This document shows positions 45,412-55,199 of a stretch of DNA of 64,000 nt, in pieces. Below the pieces are notes generated by a model. It saw nothing but the letters and a program-made list of their open reading frames with translations, was not told where the DNA came from and ran no database searches. This stretch comes from Mucilaginibacter achroorhodeus (GTDB lineage Bacteria; Bacteroidota; Bacteroidia; Sphingobacteriales; Sphingobacteriaceae), in the NCBI RefSeq assembly GCF_007846095.1, contig NZ_VOEI01000003.1, positions 372,001-436,000 of the forward strand, given 5' to 3'. Numbering within the stretch: the stretch's first letter is position 1; each line of letters starts with the position of its first letter. The translations under genes and the position numbers were made by a program.

Positions 45412-45832
45412 AATTAGTGTTGTAATGATTTAGATATTAGCTCATAATTTGATAATGAATTGCGGGGATCTAATGCTAAGTTCTGTTCATTGTTTGGCCG
45501 TGATTTTAGGTGATATAATTAGTTGATTGGTTTTGTTATCTGTTTCCAATACTCAGCAGATCTTAGTTAGAGGGAAAACCCCTGTAAACATGATCAGCCG
45601 GTTTAAAGACTTTAAAAATCAATGAAAATTAAAGCTGTTTTTTAATTGGTTTCTACGAATTAAAGGGAAATCACATTAAGATAAGGGGGGTAAAACAGCA
45701 ATTTTAAGGGGGGTAAATCTTAATTTTTAAGCAAAAACACGCCTAAAATCAGCTATCAATGTAGTAGGCGGTTAAACTTTAAAAATTTTTTAAATGCTTT
45801 GGTAAAAGCGCGTAGTATCGGTACGATAATTA
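45412..45832. other. 421-bp susC upstream region
   Basis: No gene is seen between the GH16 stop codon and susC. The stretch must hold the susCD promoter and contains the tandem 13-bp repeat listed separately. No good TAnnTTTG element was found on the minus strand within 150 bp of the susC start, so transcription may start further up or depend on an activator. Confidence 0.6.
45682..45717. promoter_or_regulatory. Candidate HTCS operator: perfect tandem 13-bp repeat
   Basis: TAAGGGGGGTAAA occurs at 45682-45694 and again at 45705-45717, in the same direction, 23 bp apart (about two helix turns). G-runs of this kind stand out in an AT-rich intergenic region. AraC-type DNA-binding domains, such as the one at the end of the nearby HTCS, bind tandem half-sites. 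The position is about 270 bp upstream of susC. The repeat is seen directly; the binding protein is inferred. Confidence 0.6.
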
Positions 45833-46663
45833 TTAGCGTTGATAAACTCTAACGTAGTCAATCTCGTAACGTTGAGGAAAGGTTGTGGCGGCAGGATTAC
45901 CACCATTATCACCACCAATGGCAAGGTTTAGTAAGATGTAATGTGGCTGTTTGAAAGGGTTAATACCTGAACCATCTTGATTCGGAAGGTCTTTCAACTC
46001 TTTACAATTCAAGAGCTGATCATCTACATAGAGGCTTATTTTACTTTCGTCCCAATCCATTCTCCAGACATGAAATTTTTTACTCCAATCAGGATCTGCA
46101 AACGAAGTTAGAGGCTTTTTAACACTGAACCATTTTGGCGAATATTGTTTGGTGGTGCCAGTGGCAATATTGGCCAAAAGCATGCCTTGGTAGTACTCCA
46201 TAATGTCAATCTCACCATTTGATGGCCATTCACCTTTAACACCGAGCGTCCAAAAGGCCGGCCAAACACCATCTGCAGTACTTACCCGCGCGCGCATCAC
46301 AAACCTGCCGTACTTCCAACTGTGCAATCCAGCTGTATTTAAGCTTGCGGAAGTGTATTCTATTCTTTTTCGCTTGGCCCGCCAATCGCTATCACCCACT
46401 TTGTAGTCGGGATTTGGAAGATCTACCCTGTTTGCTGTAATAACCAGTAGCCCATTTTCACAAACAGCATTCTCTTTTTGATACCATTGATCTTCATGGT
46501 TGCGTTTAAATCCCTCCTCAAAACGCCAGTTTGTAGAATCTACTAAACCCGGCTTGTTGAATTCATCTGCCCAAACAAGTTTGTAATCTTTAGAAGTTGA
46601 TTGGCAAAAGGCGTTGTTTGCTGCTACAAGTAACAAAGCGACTGTCAAACGACTAAAAATCAT
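45833..46663 (-). CDS. GH16 family endo-glycosidase
   Basis: A 276-residue secreted family 16 hydrolase, retaining, endo-acting on beta-1,3/1,4-linked glucans or galactans. The signal peptide ends around residue 20 (NNAFCQ). The catalytic motif GEIDIMEY carries Glu151, Asp153 and Glu156 in the ExDxxE (beta-bulge) form, as in laminarinases and beta-galactanases. VWPAFWTLGVKGEWPSNG and YEIDYVRVYQR at the end complete the fold. It lies between the HTCS gene (44 bp) and susC. Without a binding-site comparison the choice between laminarin and a galactan stays open. Confidence 0.95.
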   Translation of the reverse strand: MIFSRLTVALLLVAANNAFCQSTSKDYKLVWADEFNKPGLVDSTNWRFEEGFKRNHEDQWYQKENAVCENGLLVITANRVDLPNPDYKVGDSDWRAKRKRIEYTSASLNTAGLHSWKYGRFVMRARVSTADGVWPAFWTLGVKGEWPSNGEIDIMEYYQGMLLANIATGTTKQYSPKWFSVKKPLTSFADPDWSKKFHVWRMDWDESKISLYVDDQLLNCKELKDLPNQDGSGINPFKQPHYILLNLAIGGDNGGNPAATTFPQRYEIDYVRVYQR

Positions 46664-46707
46664 ATTAATGAATTATAATTAAGATTGTCGCGATCAGATA
46701 ATTTAAC

Positions 46708-49700
46708 CTAAACAATTGCCTTTTCTACAGAATATTTTTTATGGAATGCAGCGCGGTGCTGTTTTATAAATTCTGAAGGCTTGATCCCGAATTGCTTGAT
46801 AAATTGTTCCCTAAAATATTTGATATCGTTAAAGCCGGTATTTAGTGCTGCTTCATTAACGTTGCATTCAGTATCAATCATCATTTCAGCAGCTTTTCGG
46901 AGTTTTACAAAGCGTACAAACCCATTGACAGATTGTCCGGTGATAGATTTAATAGTTTTGAACAGACTTGAATAGCTTATGCCCATCTCATCAGCAATAC
47001 TTTTAACCTCAAAATCGGGGTCAATAATGTGTTCTTCTATAATTGCGATTATCTTGTAAAGAAACTCGCGATGATGCTCAGAAATACTGCGCGTATTTTC
47101 TTTTAGTGTTATCTCATTGTAGAAGTATTTTTGAAGATCTAATCTATCTTTTAAGATCCCCTGTACGCGCGCCACAAGGAGGTTTTTATCAAAAGGCTTA
47201 CTCACAAAATCGATAGCGCCTACTTCAATCCCCTTTAATCTGCTTTCAGGGTCGGGGTCTCCCGTAAGCAATATCACCGGTATATGACTTAATGACGAAT
47301 CCTGCTTTATAATAGCGCATAGTTCAATACCTGAGATTCCTTCCATATTGATATCACATATCACGACATCAGGCATACGGCGTTTGATGGCCTCTAACCC
47401 GTTTTCAGCATTCTCAGATTCGTGAACATTAAAATCTTCGTGAAATATTTTACGGATGTACGACCTTAAGCCCGCGTTATCGTCTATTATTAAAACGGAT
47501 TGTTTATCAGAAATAAGTAACGGAAGGTTTGTGACCGGTTCATCAACTGGTTGTTGCCAATTTATCAGTCCGTCAACATCATTTAAAAGATTTGATAGAT
47601 CTTGTTCGTCATCTTTTATGACATGACTTGAATAATCGTTTAAATCCTCTTTGTAAGGCAGGTGCATCACAAAAGTGGCGCCTGTAGTTTGGTTATTAAA
47701 ATAATCAATTGTTCCGTTATGGCTGTCAACAAAGTTTTTCACCAAATGCAAGCCAATACCAAAGCCTTTTCTCGCTGTATTATCTTTAACCTGGTAGAAC
47801 TTGTCAAAAATGCGCTTGCCCTCCTCTGGAGATACTCCACATCCTGTATCAACTACCTTCAATTCAATTGTTCGTTCGCCTTTGGTAAGGTAGAGCATAA
47901 CTTCACCTCCGTCTGGCGTAAATTTGAGCGCGTTGGATACCAGATTGAATACAGCGATCTCAATCTTCTCGCGGTCAGCCTTTATAATTGTCTCGTCACT
48001 ATCGCAGAAATATTGGTAGTTGATCTGCCTGCTTTTTGCATGCTGAACAAAACAAAGGTAAACATCGTGGCACAACGTAGAAATATGCAAATCTGCGAGG
48101 TTGAGAGAATCGTTAACACTTTCGGCCTTTCTAAATAGTAACAATTGGTCAACAAGTCCAAGTAGGCGCCTTGCATTACGGTAAATCGTGTTTAACTCAT
48201 CAGAATGGCCAGTTGGTTGATGTAACAGATCTTTAATCGGATTAATGATCAACGTTAATGGTGTGCGGAATTCGTGGGAAACATTTGTAAAAAAAGCAAG
48301 CTTCTTTTCGTTCAACTCCTTTTCCCTTTCGGTATTCAAATTGGCTAAACGGATCTCATATTTAAAGTCAGCTTGTTTTGTACGGTACCGCCATATCCAA
48401 TAAACAGCAAAGCTTGCAACAGATAAATAAGCTAAATACGCCCACCAGGTACGGTACCATGGCGGCATCACTATTATTTGCAACTGCAATTGCTTATTGC
48501 TCCAGCTTCCATCCGTGTTGGTTGCTTTAATTTTAAAAGTATAATCACCTTCGTTCAGGCGAGAGTAATAGGCAGTCTTTGCATTTCCAACCTCATTCCA
48601 ACGATGATCCCAACCTTCTAATATGTATTCATATTTTACTTTATCGGGATAACTATATTCCGGAGTAGTGTAACTGATCGCAAGAGTAGCATCGTTGTAG
48701 GGTAACGTTAATTTTTTTAAATCAATAAACCCAACCCCTTTGGTGTAAAAAGGATCATTTTCGATCGATCGGTTATTTATTTTAAAACCGGTTAATTTTA
48801 ACTGCGGGCCATGAGATACAACGCTTAGGCTATCGGGGCGAAAAATACTGAACCCTTTAATGCCTCCAAAAACCAACTCGCCACTGGTTAGCTTGAGAGC
48901 CGCATTGTAGTTAAACTGATTTATCTGCAAACCATCACTTGCACTGTAATTTTTAAAGGATTGCTTTGTTCGCTCAAACTGAATTAGGCCATTGTAGGAA
49001 TTAGCCCAGATGTTATCACCATCATCGGTAAGTACGTTAAGGATAGAGTTACTTTGCAGTCCGCTTGCTTCTGTAAAACGTTGGAGCTTTTGGTTACCAA
49101 CGTCAAACTTAATTAAGCCCCCTCCTTCGGTACCCAGCCATAAGTAGTGCTTTTTATCCTCTGTTATGGAACGGACAGCTTTCTTTACATCGATAAATTG
49201 ATGATGCTTGTTCTTAATGTCTATCTTAATAAGATTTTTATAATCACCAGCCCATAATGTGCCGTTATGATCCTCATAAATAGCGTGGATATTAAGTAGC
49301 TTAGCGTCAAACAGCTCAAACTTGTCTTTAATTTTGTCGTACAGATAAAGTGCTCCGCCTCGGGTAGTGCCGGCCCATATATGATTGTGATGATCTACAT
49401 ATAACTTCCACAGGTTTCTGTCTAAAGCACCCGTTGCTGTATTAAAACAATCGTAGTGTACAAACCGGCCGGTTGCCTTATCAAAACGATCAATCCCTCC
49501 ATTGAAGAGTCCCATCCATATTTGGTTATCGGCACCTTTCACAATGCTTACCACAAAATTGCTCCTTAATGACGATTGATTGGTTTTATCGGTTTTGTAA
49601 TTAGTAAATAGATTTTTCTTCCTGTTCCAATAGCTGAGGCCGCCACCATCCGTACCTATCCAGATATTATTATGTTCATCCTCGCAAAACGACAATACAA

Positions 49701-50766
49701 AATTGTTGACTAAGCTGTTTTTATTGAACGGGTCGTTAGCAATAAGTCTAAATTTATTAGGCTGACTATCAATTGTATAAAGCCCACCTCTTAACGTAGC
49801 AATCCATTTTGTCGATTCATTATCCTCGTAGATAGCACTCACAGCATCGCTGCGTACAATTAAATTGTTGTTGCGTTCGCTCACAATATGCTGTACAATG
49901 TCTCCCTTTGGTTTTACGATGTTAATACCGCCGCCATTGGTAGCGATCCACATATCGCCAGACTTATCTATTTTAACATCAATAATTTTATCGCTGTTTA
50001 GCTTTCCATTAAAAGGCGCTTTTACAAGTCGTTGTAATTTACCATCATAAAAAAACAGATCGTTATCTGTACCTATCCAAACTTTATTTCCAGTATCGGC
50101 AGTTAAGCAATTGGCGTATTTTATAGTTTCATCAAGTAGCGTTAACTTATTTTTCTGTAAGCAGAATAAACCACGGTCTCTCACTAAAACCCAAATTCTG
50201 TTATCCCTACCAACAGCTACGGCCTGCACCGTAAATGCATGGTTATCTCCACTTAACTGAATCTTACTGCAGACGCCTGTGTTTTTGTTACGCACAAACA
50301 GCCCCTGATCATCAGTGCCTATGTACAGATTACCGGCGCTATCAATTTGCAAAGCATTAACATTACCGGTTATTGCGGTGATTTTGCCATTAGCAGATTT
50401 AAAACTTACATCTTCAAAACCAGAAATATCGTAATTATAACAAACCAAGCCTTTTTGCGTACCAACAAAAATTTTGTTACCATAACCGGCTAATTTGTTG
50501 ATATGGTTATCAATCAGCGAATGGCCATCACTCCAAACGTTTCTGTATATCCGTACCGAACTTCCGTCATAGCGGTTTAAGCCATCATTGGTACCGATCC
50601 ATACGAAGCCATGTGGATCTTTATAAATGCTTGTTACCGAATTGTTAGATAATCCCTGTTCAATGCCGAGGTAGTGCATAGACTGACAAAGCGCCGGTTG
50701 GCTATACACCAACAAAACGCAAAGTGCCGCAGCAAGAGGCAACAGAAAGATTCTTCTGGCAGTCAA
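46708..50766 (-). CDS. Hybrid two-component system regulator (HTCS)
   Basis: A 1352-residue one-protein signalling system. Signal peptide, about 14 Reg_prop beta-propeller repeats (for example SIYKDPHGFVWIGTNDGLNR) reaching to about residue 690, a Y_Y_Y domain (about 705-775), one membrane helix (about 780-800), HisKA with His831 in NVSHEFRTPLTLIINP, HATPase, receiver with phospho-acceptor Asp1138 (VICDINMEGISGIEL), and a C-terminal AraC-type HTH (EVKSIADEMGISYSSLFKTI, NEAALNTGFNDIKYFREQFI). The periplasmic propeller binds an oligosaccharide and the HTH activates the polysaccharide locus. Start is a TTG at 50766; no ATG fits. Probably controls susCD and the flanking hydrolases. Confidence 0.96.
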   Translation of the reverse strand: MTARRIFLLPLAAALCVLLVYSQPALCQSMHYLGIEQGLSNNSVTSIYKDPHGFVWIGTNDGLNRYDGSSVRIYRNVWSDGHSLIDNHINKLAGYGNKIFVGTQKGLVCYNYDISGFEDVSFKSANGKITAITGNVNALQIDSAGNLYIGTDDQGLFVRNKNTGVCSKIQLSGDNHAFTVQAVAVGRDNRIWVLVRDRGLFCLQKNKLTLLDETIKYANCLTADTGNKVWIGTDNDLFFYDGKLQRLVKAPFNGKLNSDKIIDVKIDKSGDMWIATNGGGINIVKPKGDIVQHIVSERNNNLIVRSDAVSAIYEDNESTKWIATLRGGLYTIDSQPNKFRLIANDPFNKNSLVNNFVLSFCEDEHNNIWIGTDGGGLSYWNRKKNLFTNYKTDKTNQSSLRSNFVVSIVKGADNQIWMGLFNGGIDRFDKATGRFVHYDCFNTATGALDRNLWKLYVDHHNHIWAGTTRGGALYLYDKIKDKFELFDAKLLNIHAIYEDHNGTLWAGDYKNLIKIDIKNKHHQFIDVKKAVRSITEDKKHYLWLGTEGGGLIKFDVGNQKLQRFTEASGLQSNSILNVLTDDGDNIWANSYNGLIQFERTKQSFKNYSASDGLQINQFNYNAALKLTSGELVFGGIKGFSIFRPDSLSVVSHGPQLKLTGFKINNRSIENDPFYTKGVGFIDLKKLTLPYNDATLAISYTTPEYSYPDKVKYEYILEGWDHRWNEVGNAKTAYYSRLNEGDYTFKIKATNTDGSWSNKQLQLQIIVMPPWYRTWWAYLAYLSVASFAVYWIWRYRTKQADFKYEIRLANLNTEREKELNEKKLAFFTNVSHEFRTPLTLIINPIKDLLHQPTGHSDELNTIYRNARRLLGLVDQLLLFRKAESVNDSLNLADLHISTLCHDVYLCFVQHAKSRQINYQYFCDSDETIIKADREKIEIAVFNLVSNALKFTPDGGEVMLYLTKGERTIELKVVDTGCGVSPEEGKRIFDKFYQVKDNTARKGFGIGLHLVKNFVDSHNGTIDYFNNQTTGATFVMHLPYKEDLNDYSSHVIKDDEQDLSNLLNDVDGLINWQQPVDEPVTNLPLLISDKQSVLIIDDNAGLRSYIRKIFHEDFNVHESENAENGLEAIKRRMPDVVICDINMEGISGIELCAIIKQDSSLSHIPVILLTGDPDPESRLKGIEVGAIDFVSKPFDKNLLVARVQGILKDRLDLQKYFYNEITLKENTRSISEHHREFLYKIIAIIEEHIIDPDFEVKSIADEMGISYSSLFKTIKSITGQSVNGFVRFVKLRKAAEMMIDTECNVNEAALNTGFNDIKYFREQFIKQFGIKPSEFIKQHRAAFHKKYSVEKAIV

Positions 50767-51112
50767 AGTTTGATCAATAAAGAGTGTTTATATTGGTTTA
50801 CAGATAGGATAAGGTGTTACCGATCAACTATCATATCATTAAAGATAGTATATTAATTGTTGTATAAACAATTAATAATAAAATTATTTTTAGCACCCGC
50901 AAAACTTTGAAATGATTTTTTGGGGCAGCGACAAACGTCCAAAAGTTAATACATCGACTTTTACCTTAAAAATTTTGATATGATGGACTTTATTTCCGTT
51001 GCCGGATTTGTGTCAGTAAATACACTTATTTTATGATATGTGCTCAGTCGCAGGCAAAAAATAGCCGTAGCTTACACCGAATTATTTATGATAAACGCCG
51101 CTATTTTGTATA
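50767..51112. other. 346-bp HTCS upstream region
   Basis: Between the GH30 stop codon and the HTCS start no gene is seen. Near the GH30 end, AAAATAGC and GCTATTTT arms (about 51054-51108, minus strand, followed by T's) may form a weak terminator. A perfect palindrome lies at 50852-50876. Confidence 0.5.
50852..50876. promoter_or_regulatory. Perfect 10-bp palindrome upstream of the HTCS gene
   Basis: ATTAATTGTT and AACAATTAAT around GTATA, about 86-110 bp upstream of the HTCS start. It could bind a dimeric regulator of the HTCS gene. AT-rich, so chance is not excluded. Confidence 0.4.
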
Positions 51113-52630
51113 TCACTTGATTCTTCCTAACAAAGTAACAACCGATTGTGCCGGTATGGTTACCACACTTTTAGCATAACCTGGTTTGAGATTACCACTT
51201 GCAGAAGTTGTATACGTTCGCCTAACAACCATCTCTCTACCGCCAGCCATACAGCTAAAAGTAGCATCTTTTGAACTGTTGTTAATCACTACACAAACCA
51301 GTTGCTTACCCTTAATGTAAGCTGACAGGTAAACATTTTGAATGCCGGTACCGATGTCCGCAGCTACGCGCTTAAAACCCGGGTGTACGAAGCGACTGTA
51401 ATTCCCCAGCACCCAAAGCATTTTGCTGTCGTAGAAAGCGCCGCCGGTTTTGTTTTTATCTACATAAACCAATCCGTCTTTGTAGTCATAAGGCGATATG
51501 GCAGTCCACCATTGCCATGCGGTGGCATTTGCAACAGTTAGGTCTGTATTGATAACGCGGGCCATGTAAAGTGCCGCAGTCATGCCCAGATCGCGACCAT
51601 TGCCTTTGATTTCACCGTCGTTATCACCCAAGATGCAGTATTCGGATTGCCAGAACTTGAGACCAGGAACAGTTGCAATCTTATCGGCAAGTGCCTCGCG
51701 ATCTTTAACCGAGCGTTCATAAGGCGATGTAGTAAAGTAGCTGTGCGTGCTGATGAGGTTTGCCATAGATGGCAAGTTGCCGATGTAATTTTCAGAGCCT
51801 TGGGCAAAAAAGTCTTCTGCCTGATTGCCTTTATTTTTACTGCTACCTTGATAAATGTATTGGATGCTTCCGGCCTCGGCAACGGCTAATTTTGTGGTGA
51901 TTTTATTTTTTATAAATTCTTTATCAATCTCCCGGGCCAAAACTGCGATCTCCTGGTTATTAAAAGGGCTTCCCTCCTGCTTATTATCACTCCATTTCCA
52001 TTGAGGCTCATTAACGGGACTTATATAATCAAATTTCACCCCTGCACTTTTCTTTAATCCAGATATTACAGCAGCTAAGAATTTAGCATAACCCGGATAC
52101 TTATCGGCTGCGATGTTAGTGCGGCCGCTATCGGCAAAAGCCCTGCCGTTGCGCGTTAACCAAACCGGCGGACTATTATTAAATGCGAGAAACTGCTTTA
52201 CACCCCTTGCCTTGGCAGCCTTTAGGAACCATTGTTGGCCAGCTTGTTTACGCCAGTTGTAATTGCCATTGCTATCGGCAAAGCATTCGGCACGGTGCCA
52301 TTCGTCAGGTATTTCACTTTTGGCTTCCTGTTCTGCGGTACCTGCACCAATGTTAAATCGCCAAAGCGATAGGGCTATACCTTTTGGCTGGCCGTTACCA
52401 GTGGTGTCATTGCTAAAAAGCAGATCGGCAATTTTATTACGCTGTACATCCGGCCACTGCCCCACAAACTGGCAGGCCCACGCATCAGACGCGCCAAAAT
52501 TATCTATAACCTGGTACTGCTCGGAAGGGTCAATATTTAGCGTTATCACTTTAGATTGCCCTAAACTTGATGCTGCAGAAAAGCAAAATATTATAAAAAT
52601 TAGCCTTCTCGAGATCAACTTCTCAGTCAT
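51113..52630 (-). CDS. GH30 family glycoside hydrolase
   Basis: A 505-residue secreted family 30 retaining hydrolase. Signal peptide to about residue 25 (SAASSLGQ). Clan GH-A catalytic pair: acid/base Glu208 in ISPVNEPQWKW and nucleophile Glu330 in LKFWQSEYCIL. LSLWRFNIGAGTAEQ and LAFNNSPPVWLTRNGRA are typical of GH30 members that act on beta-1,6-linked galactan or glucan. A small beta-sandwich side domain closes the protein. It starts 11 bp after the GH2 stop codon, so the two are co-transcribed. Subfamily assignment to endo-beta-1,6-galactanase is a guess supported by the beta-galactosidase next door. Confidence 0.92.
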   Translation of the reverse strand: MTEKLISRRLIFIIFCFSAASSLGQSKVITLNIDPSEQYQVIDNFGASDAWACQFVGQWPDVQRNKIADLLFSNDTTGNGQPKGIALSLWRFNIGAGTAEQEAKSEIPDEWHRAECFADSNGNYNWRKQAGQQWFLKAAKARGVKQFLAFNNSPPVWLTRNGRAFADSGRTNIAADKYPGYAKFLAAVISGLKKSAGVKFDYISPVNEPQWKWSDNKQEGSPFNNQEIAVLAREIDKEFIKNKITTKLAVAEAGSIQYIYQGSSKNKGNQAEDFFAQGSENYIGNLPSMANLISTHSYFTTSPYERSVKDREALADKIATVPGLKFWQSEYCILGDNDGEIKGNGRDLGMTAALYMARVINTDLTVANATAWQWWTAISPYDYKDGLVYVDKNKTGGAFYDSKMLWVLGNYSRFVHPGFKRVAADIGTGIQNVYLSAYIKGKQLVCVVINNSSKDATFSCMAGGREMVVRRTYTTSASGNLKPGYAKSVVTIPAQSVVTLLGRIK

Positions 52631-52641
52631 AAAATCGCTTG

Positions 52642-55059
52642 TTATTGAAAAGTTACTTCATCAGCTTTTAAACCCGATGAAAAACCTTTCAGTGTAATTT
52701 TACCATTTGACTTAAGCGAACGGATTATAACCTGCGCTTTCCCGCCGAACAAGCTTCTTTGCCACTGTCCATCGCTACATTTATCTGCCTCATGACTGCT
52801 TGGGTCGCCGTTACCGACGCCAATAATTTCTGCGCTACCCTGCAAATCAAACTGAATCATATTTGCAGCATCCGGCACTTCCCTTCCCTTAGCATCTAAG
52901 GCTATCACGTTTACAATTACAGCATCCTGACCATCATGCATAAGCTTGATCTTTGATGGAATCAATTTTATGCTAACTGGCGATAAGGTTGTTTCAACTT
53001 TAGCTTTTATTACACGGCCTTTTTTATGAGCGATAGCACTGAGCACACCAGGCTGATAATTAACAGTCCAAACCAGGTGGCCGTTACGCGGCATATCTTT
53101 TTTTCCTAAGCTTTTGCCATTAAGTTTAAGTTCAACATCGTCGGCATTGCTATTCACCCAAACCTCAATTGGCTGCCCCTCTTTGCCTTTCCAGTTCCAG
53201 TGCGGCGCTATATGCAGCACGTCTTTATCTGTCCACCAGGCTTGGTAATAGTAATAAACAGTTTTAGGAAAACCACACATATCCATGATACCAAAGTGCG
53301 AATTTACGTTTGGCCAGCGATAAGGCGTTGGTTCGCCGCGATAGTCAAAACCGGTCCATGCAAAACCTCCTATAAACCATGGTCGGTCTTGCGTTATCTT
53401 CCACCAGGTTTCGGCAGTACTGGCCCATGAAGGGAAGGTAAGATCATAATCAGGAACGTAAGCACGAACCGTATCTTTGGTAAAAATGCTGCGGGTGGTT
53501 ACTGTACTTGCCACCTCGGTACCGATGATCGGCTGATCGGGGTGGGCTGCATGATAGCCGTCTAAGCCCCCTAAATTATAGTTAAAGCCTCTAACCGGTA
53601 TTACTTCATTTACACCTTTAAAGTAGTTACCCATATTAGCTGCATAAGTACTAATGCGTGTCGGGTCGAGCTCTTGCTGCAACAACACCTGGTTTTGGGC
53701 AATTCGCTTACCTATGTCAGTATGTTGCATCACATATTCTTCGTTACCTATCGACCATAAGAAAACGCTTGCGTCATTGCGGTCGCGAAGTATCAAATCA
53801 CGAAACTGGTCTTCGTACTCCTTACCACTGTTTAGCAAACGTGTCTCGTCCATAACCAGCATACCCAGGCTGTCGCAGGCATCCAAAAGTTCAGGTGTTG
53901 GTGGATTGTGTGTAGCGCGGTAAGCGTTAACACCCATTTCTTTTAGCAATTTGATACGGTAGTACTGCAATTCATCAGGCAATGCCGAACCTACACCGGC
54001 ATGATCCTGATGGCAGCTAACGCCCTGGATTTTCATCTTCCTGCCGTTTAAGGCAAAGCCGGTTTTGCTATCAAAGGTAAAAGTGCGTACACCAAAACGT
54101 GTTTGCACACTATCGATTGTGCGGCCATTTTGTTTAATAACAGAAACTGCTTTGTATAAATAAGGGTCGTTTAAATCCCATGAATGAGCGTTCCGTAACA
54201 GGATATCATCGCTTAGCTTAACATCCTTGCGTACTGCCAGGTCAAGGGGCATCTCTTTACCTTTGGCCAGCACCTTGCCGTTTCTGTCAGTTATATAATT
54301 GTAAACCGTTGCTGTGGCTCCCTTAATGCCCCTATTTTCAATATTGGTCTCTATGGTTACACGGGCATCTTTATCTTCAACTGCGGCATGTGCGAAAGCG
54401 CCGCCGTTACTTTTAAAATGCAGGTTGTCATAAGTATTCAGCCAGGCATGTCTGTAGATGCCACCGCCTTCGTAAAACCAGCCTTCAAATTCAGTTGCGT
54501 CAGCCCTTACAACCAGCACGTTCTTTTTTCCAAACCTGATAAAGTCTGTGATATCAAATGTAACGCTATTGTAGCCGCTAAAATGGCCGCCTATGTAATA
54601 CCCATTAAGCCATATTTTGCTATCGCGATAAATTCCGTCAAACTGGATTTCAAAACGCTTACCTGAGTCAACTGACGCAATCTCAAATGATTTGCGGTAC
54701 CAGCCAATGCTATTTTCAGGGAAAAGCATCCCCACCGGTTTGTAACCGTGAGAATCAATATCATCGTTCTTAACATATCTGAATGGTAAGCCAACCACCC
54801 AATCATGCGGAAGCCTTATGTTGGTCCACTGCTTGTCGTTAAAATCAATTGCTATGGCTGTACCTGCCGACTCGCCGGATTTTGCAAAAAGATTGTTACC
54901 ATTACCGTAATTAAAATCGCGGGTATAATCGGTAGCATGGCCAAGGGCAAACTTCCAGCCTTCATCAAAATTGGTATGGGTACGCGTCTTTATTGCCTGG
55001 GCAAATAAAGTTGATGATCCAAGCAAACAAAGGATAATGGCGATTTTAAAGATTTTCAT
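52642..55059 (-). CDS. GH2 beta-galactosidase-like glycoside hydrolase
   Basis: An 805-residue secreted GH2 exo-hydrolase. Signal peptide MKIFKIAIILCLLGSSTLFA, sugar-binding jelly-roll (about 30-215), Ig-like domain (about 215-325), TIM barrel (about 330-620) with acid/base Glu440 in LWSIGNEEYV and nucleophile Glu515 in IIGTEVAST, then a DUF4982-like domain (about 630-700) and a C-terminal Ig-like domain. The architecture matches Bacteroidota beta-galactosidases; beta-glucuronidase or beta-mannosidase are less likely. First gene of a GH2-GH30 operon. Confidence 0.93.
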   Translation of the reverse strand: MKIFKIAIILCLLGSSTLFAQAIKTRTHTNFDEGWKFALGHATDYTRDFNYGNGNNLFAKSGESAGTAIAIDFNDKQWTNIRLPHDWVVGLPFRYVKNDDIDSHGYKPVGMLFPENSIGWYRKSFEIASVDSGKRFEIQFDGIYRDSKIWLNGYYIGGHFSGYNSVTFDITDFIRFGKKNVLVVRADATEFEGWFYEGGGIYRHAWLNTYDNLHFKSNGGAFAHAAVEDKDARVTIETNIENRGIKGATATVYNYITDRNGKVLAKGKEMPLDLAVRKDVKLSDDILLRNAHSWDLNDPYLYKAVSVIKQNGRTIDSVQTRFGVRTFTFDSKTGFALNGRKMKIQGVSCHQDHAGVGSALPDELQYYRIKLLKEMGVNAYRATHNPPTPELLDACDSLGMLVMDETRLLNSGKEYEDQFRDLILRDRNDASVFLWSIGNEEYVMQHTDIGKRIAQNQVLLQQELDPTRISTYAANMGNYFKGVNEVIPVRGFNYNLGGLDGYHAAHPDQPIIGTEVASTVTTRSIFTKDTVRAYVPDYDLTFPSWASTAETWWKITQDRPWFIGGFAWTGFDYRGEPTPYRWPNVNSHFGIMDMCGFPKTVYYYYQAWWTDKDVLHIAPHWNWKGKEGQPIEVWVNSNADDVELKLNGKSLGKKDMPRNGHLVWTVNYQPGVLSAIAHKKGRVIKAKVETTLSPVSIKLIPSKIKLMHDGQDAVIVNVIALDAKGREVPDAANMIQFDLQGSAEIIGVGNGDPSSHEADKCSDGQWQRSLFGGKAQVIIRSLKSNGKITLKGFSSGLKADEVTFQ

Positions 55060-55199
55060 TTATGATGTAAATGTAGATGTTGCGATATTAAACCGTTAAA
55101 GGACATTATGCAATCAATTAATTGGGTAAAATTAAGCTAAAAGCCAATAACAGACTTGTAGGATATTATCCCAACATAGCATGCTTTTAACAAAATAGG

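Noticed and set aside
47662..48138. A 158-codon open frame on the plus strand inside the HTCS kinase region
   Set aside because: Antisense to the conserved HisKA/HATPase region; composition is not protein-like.
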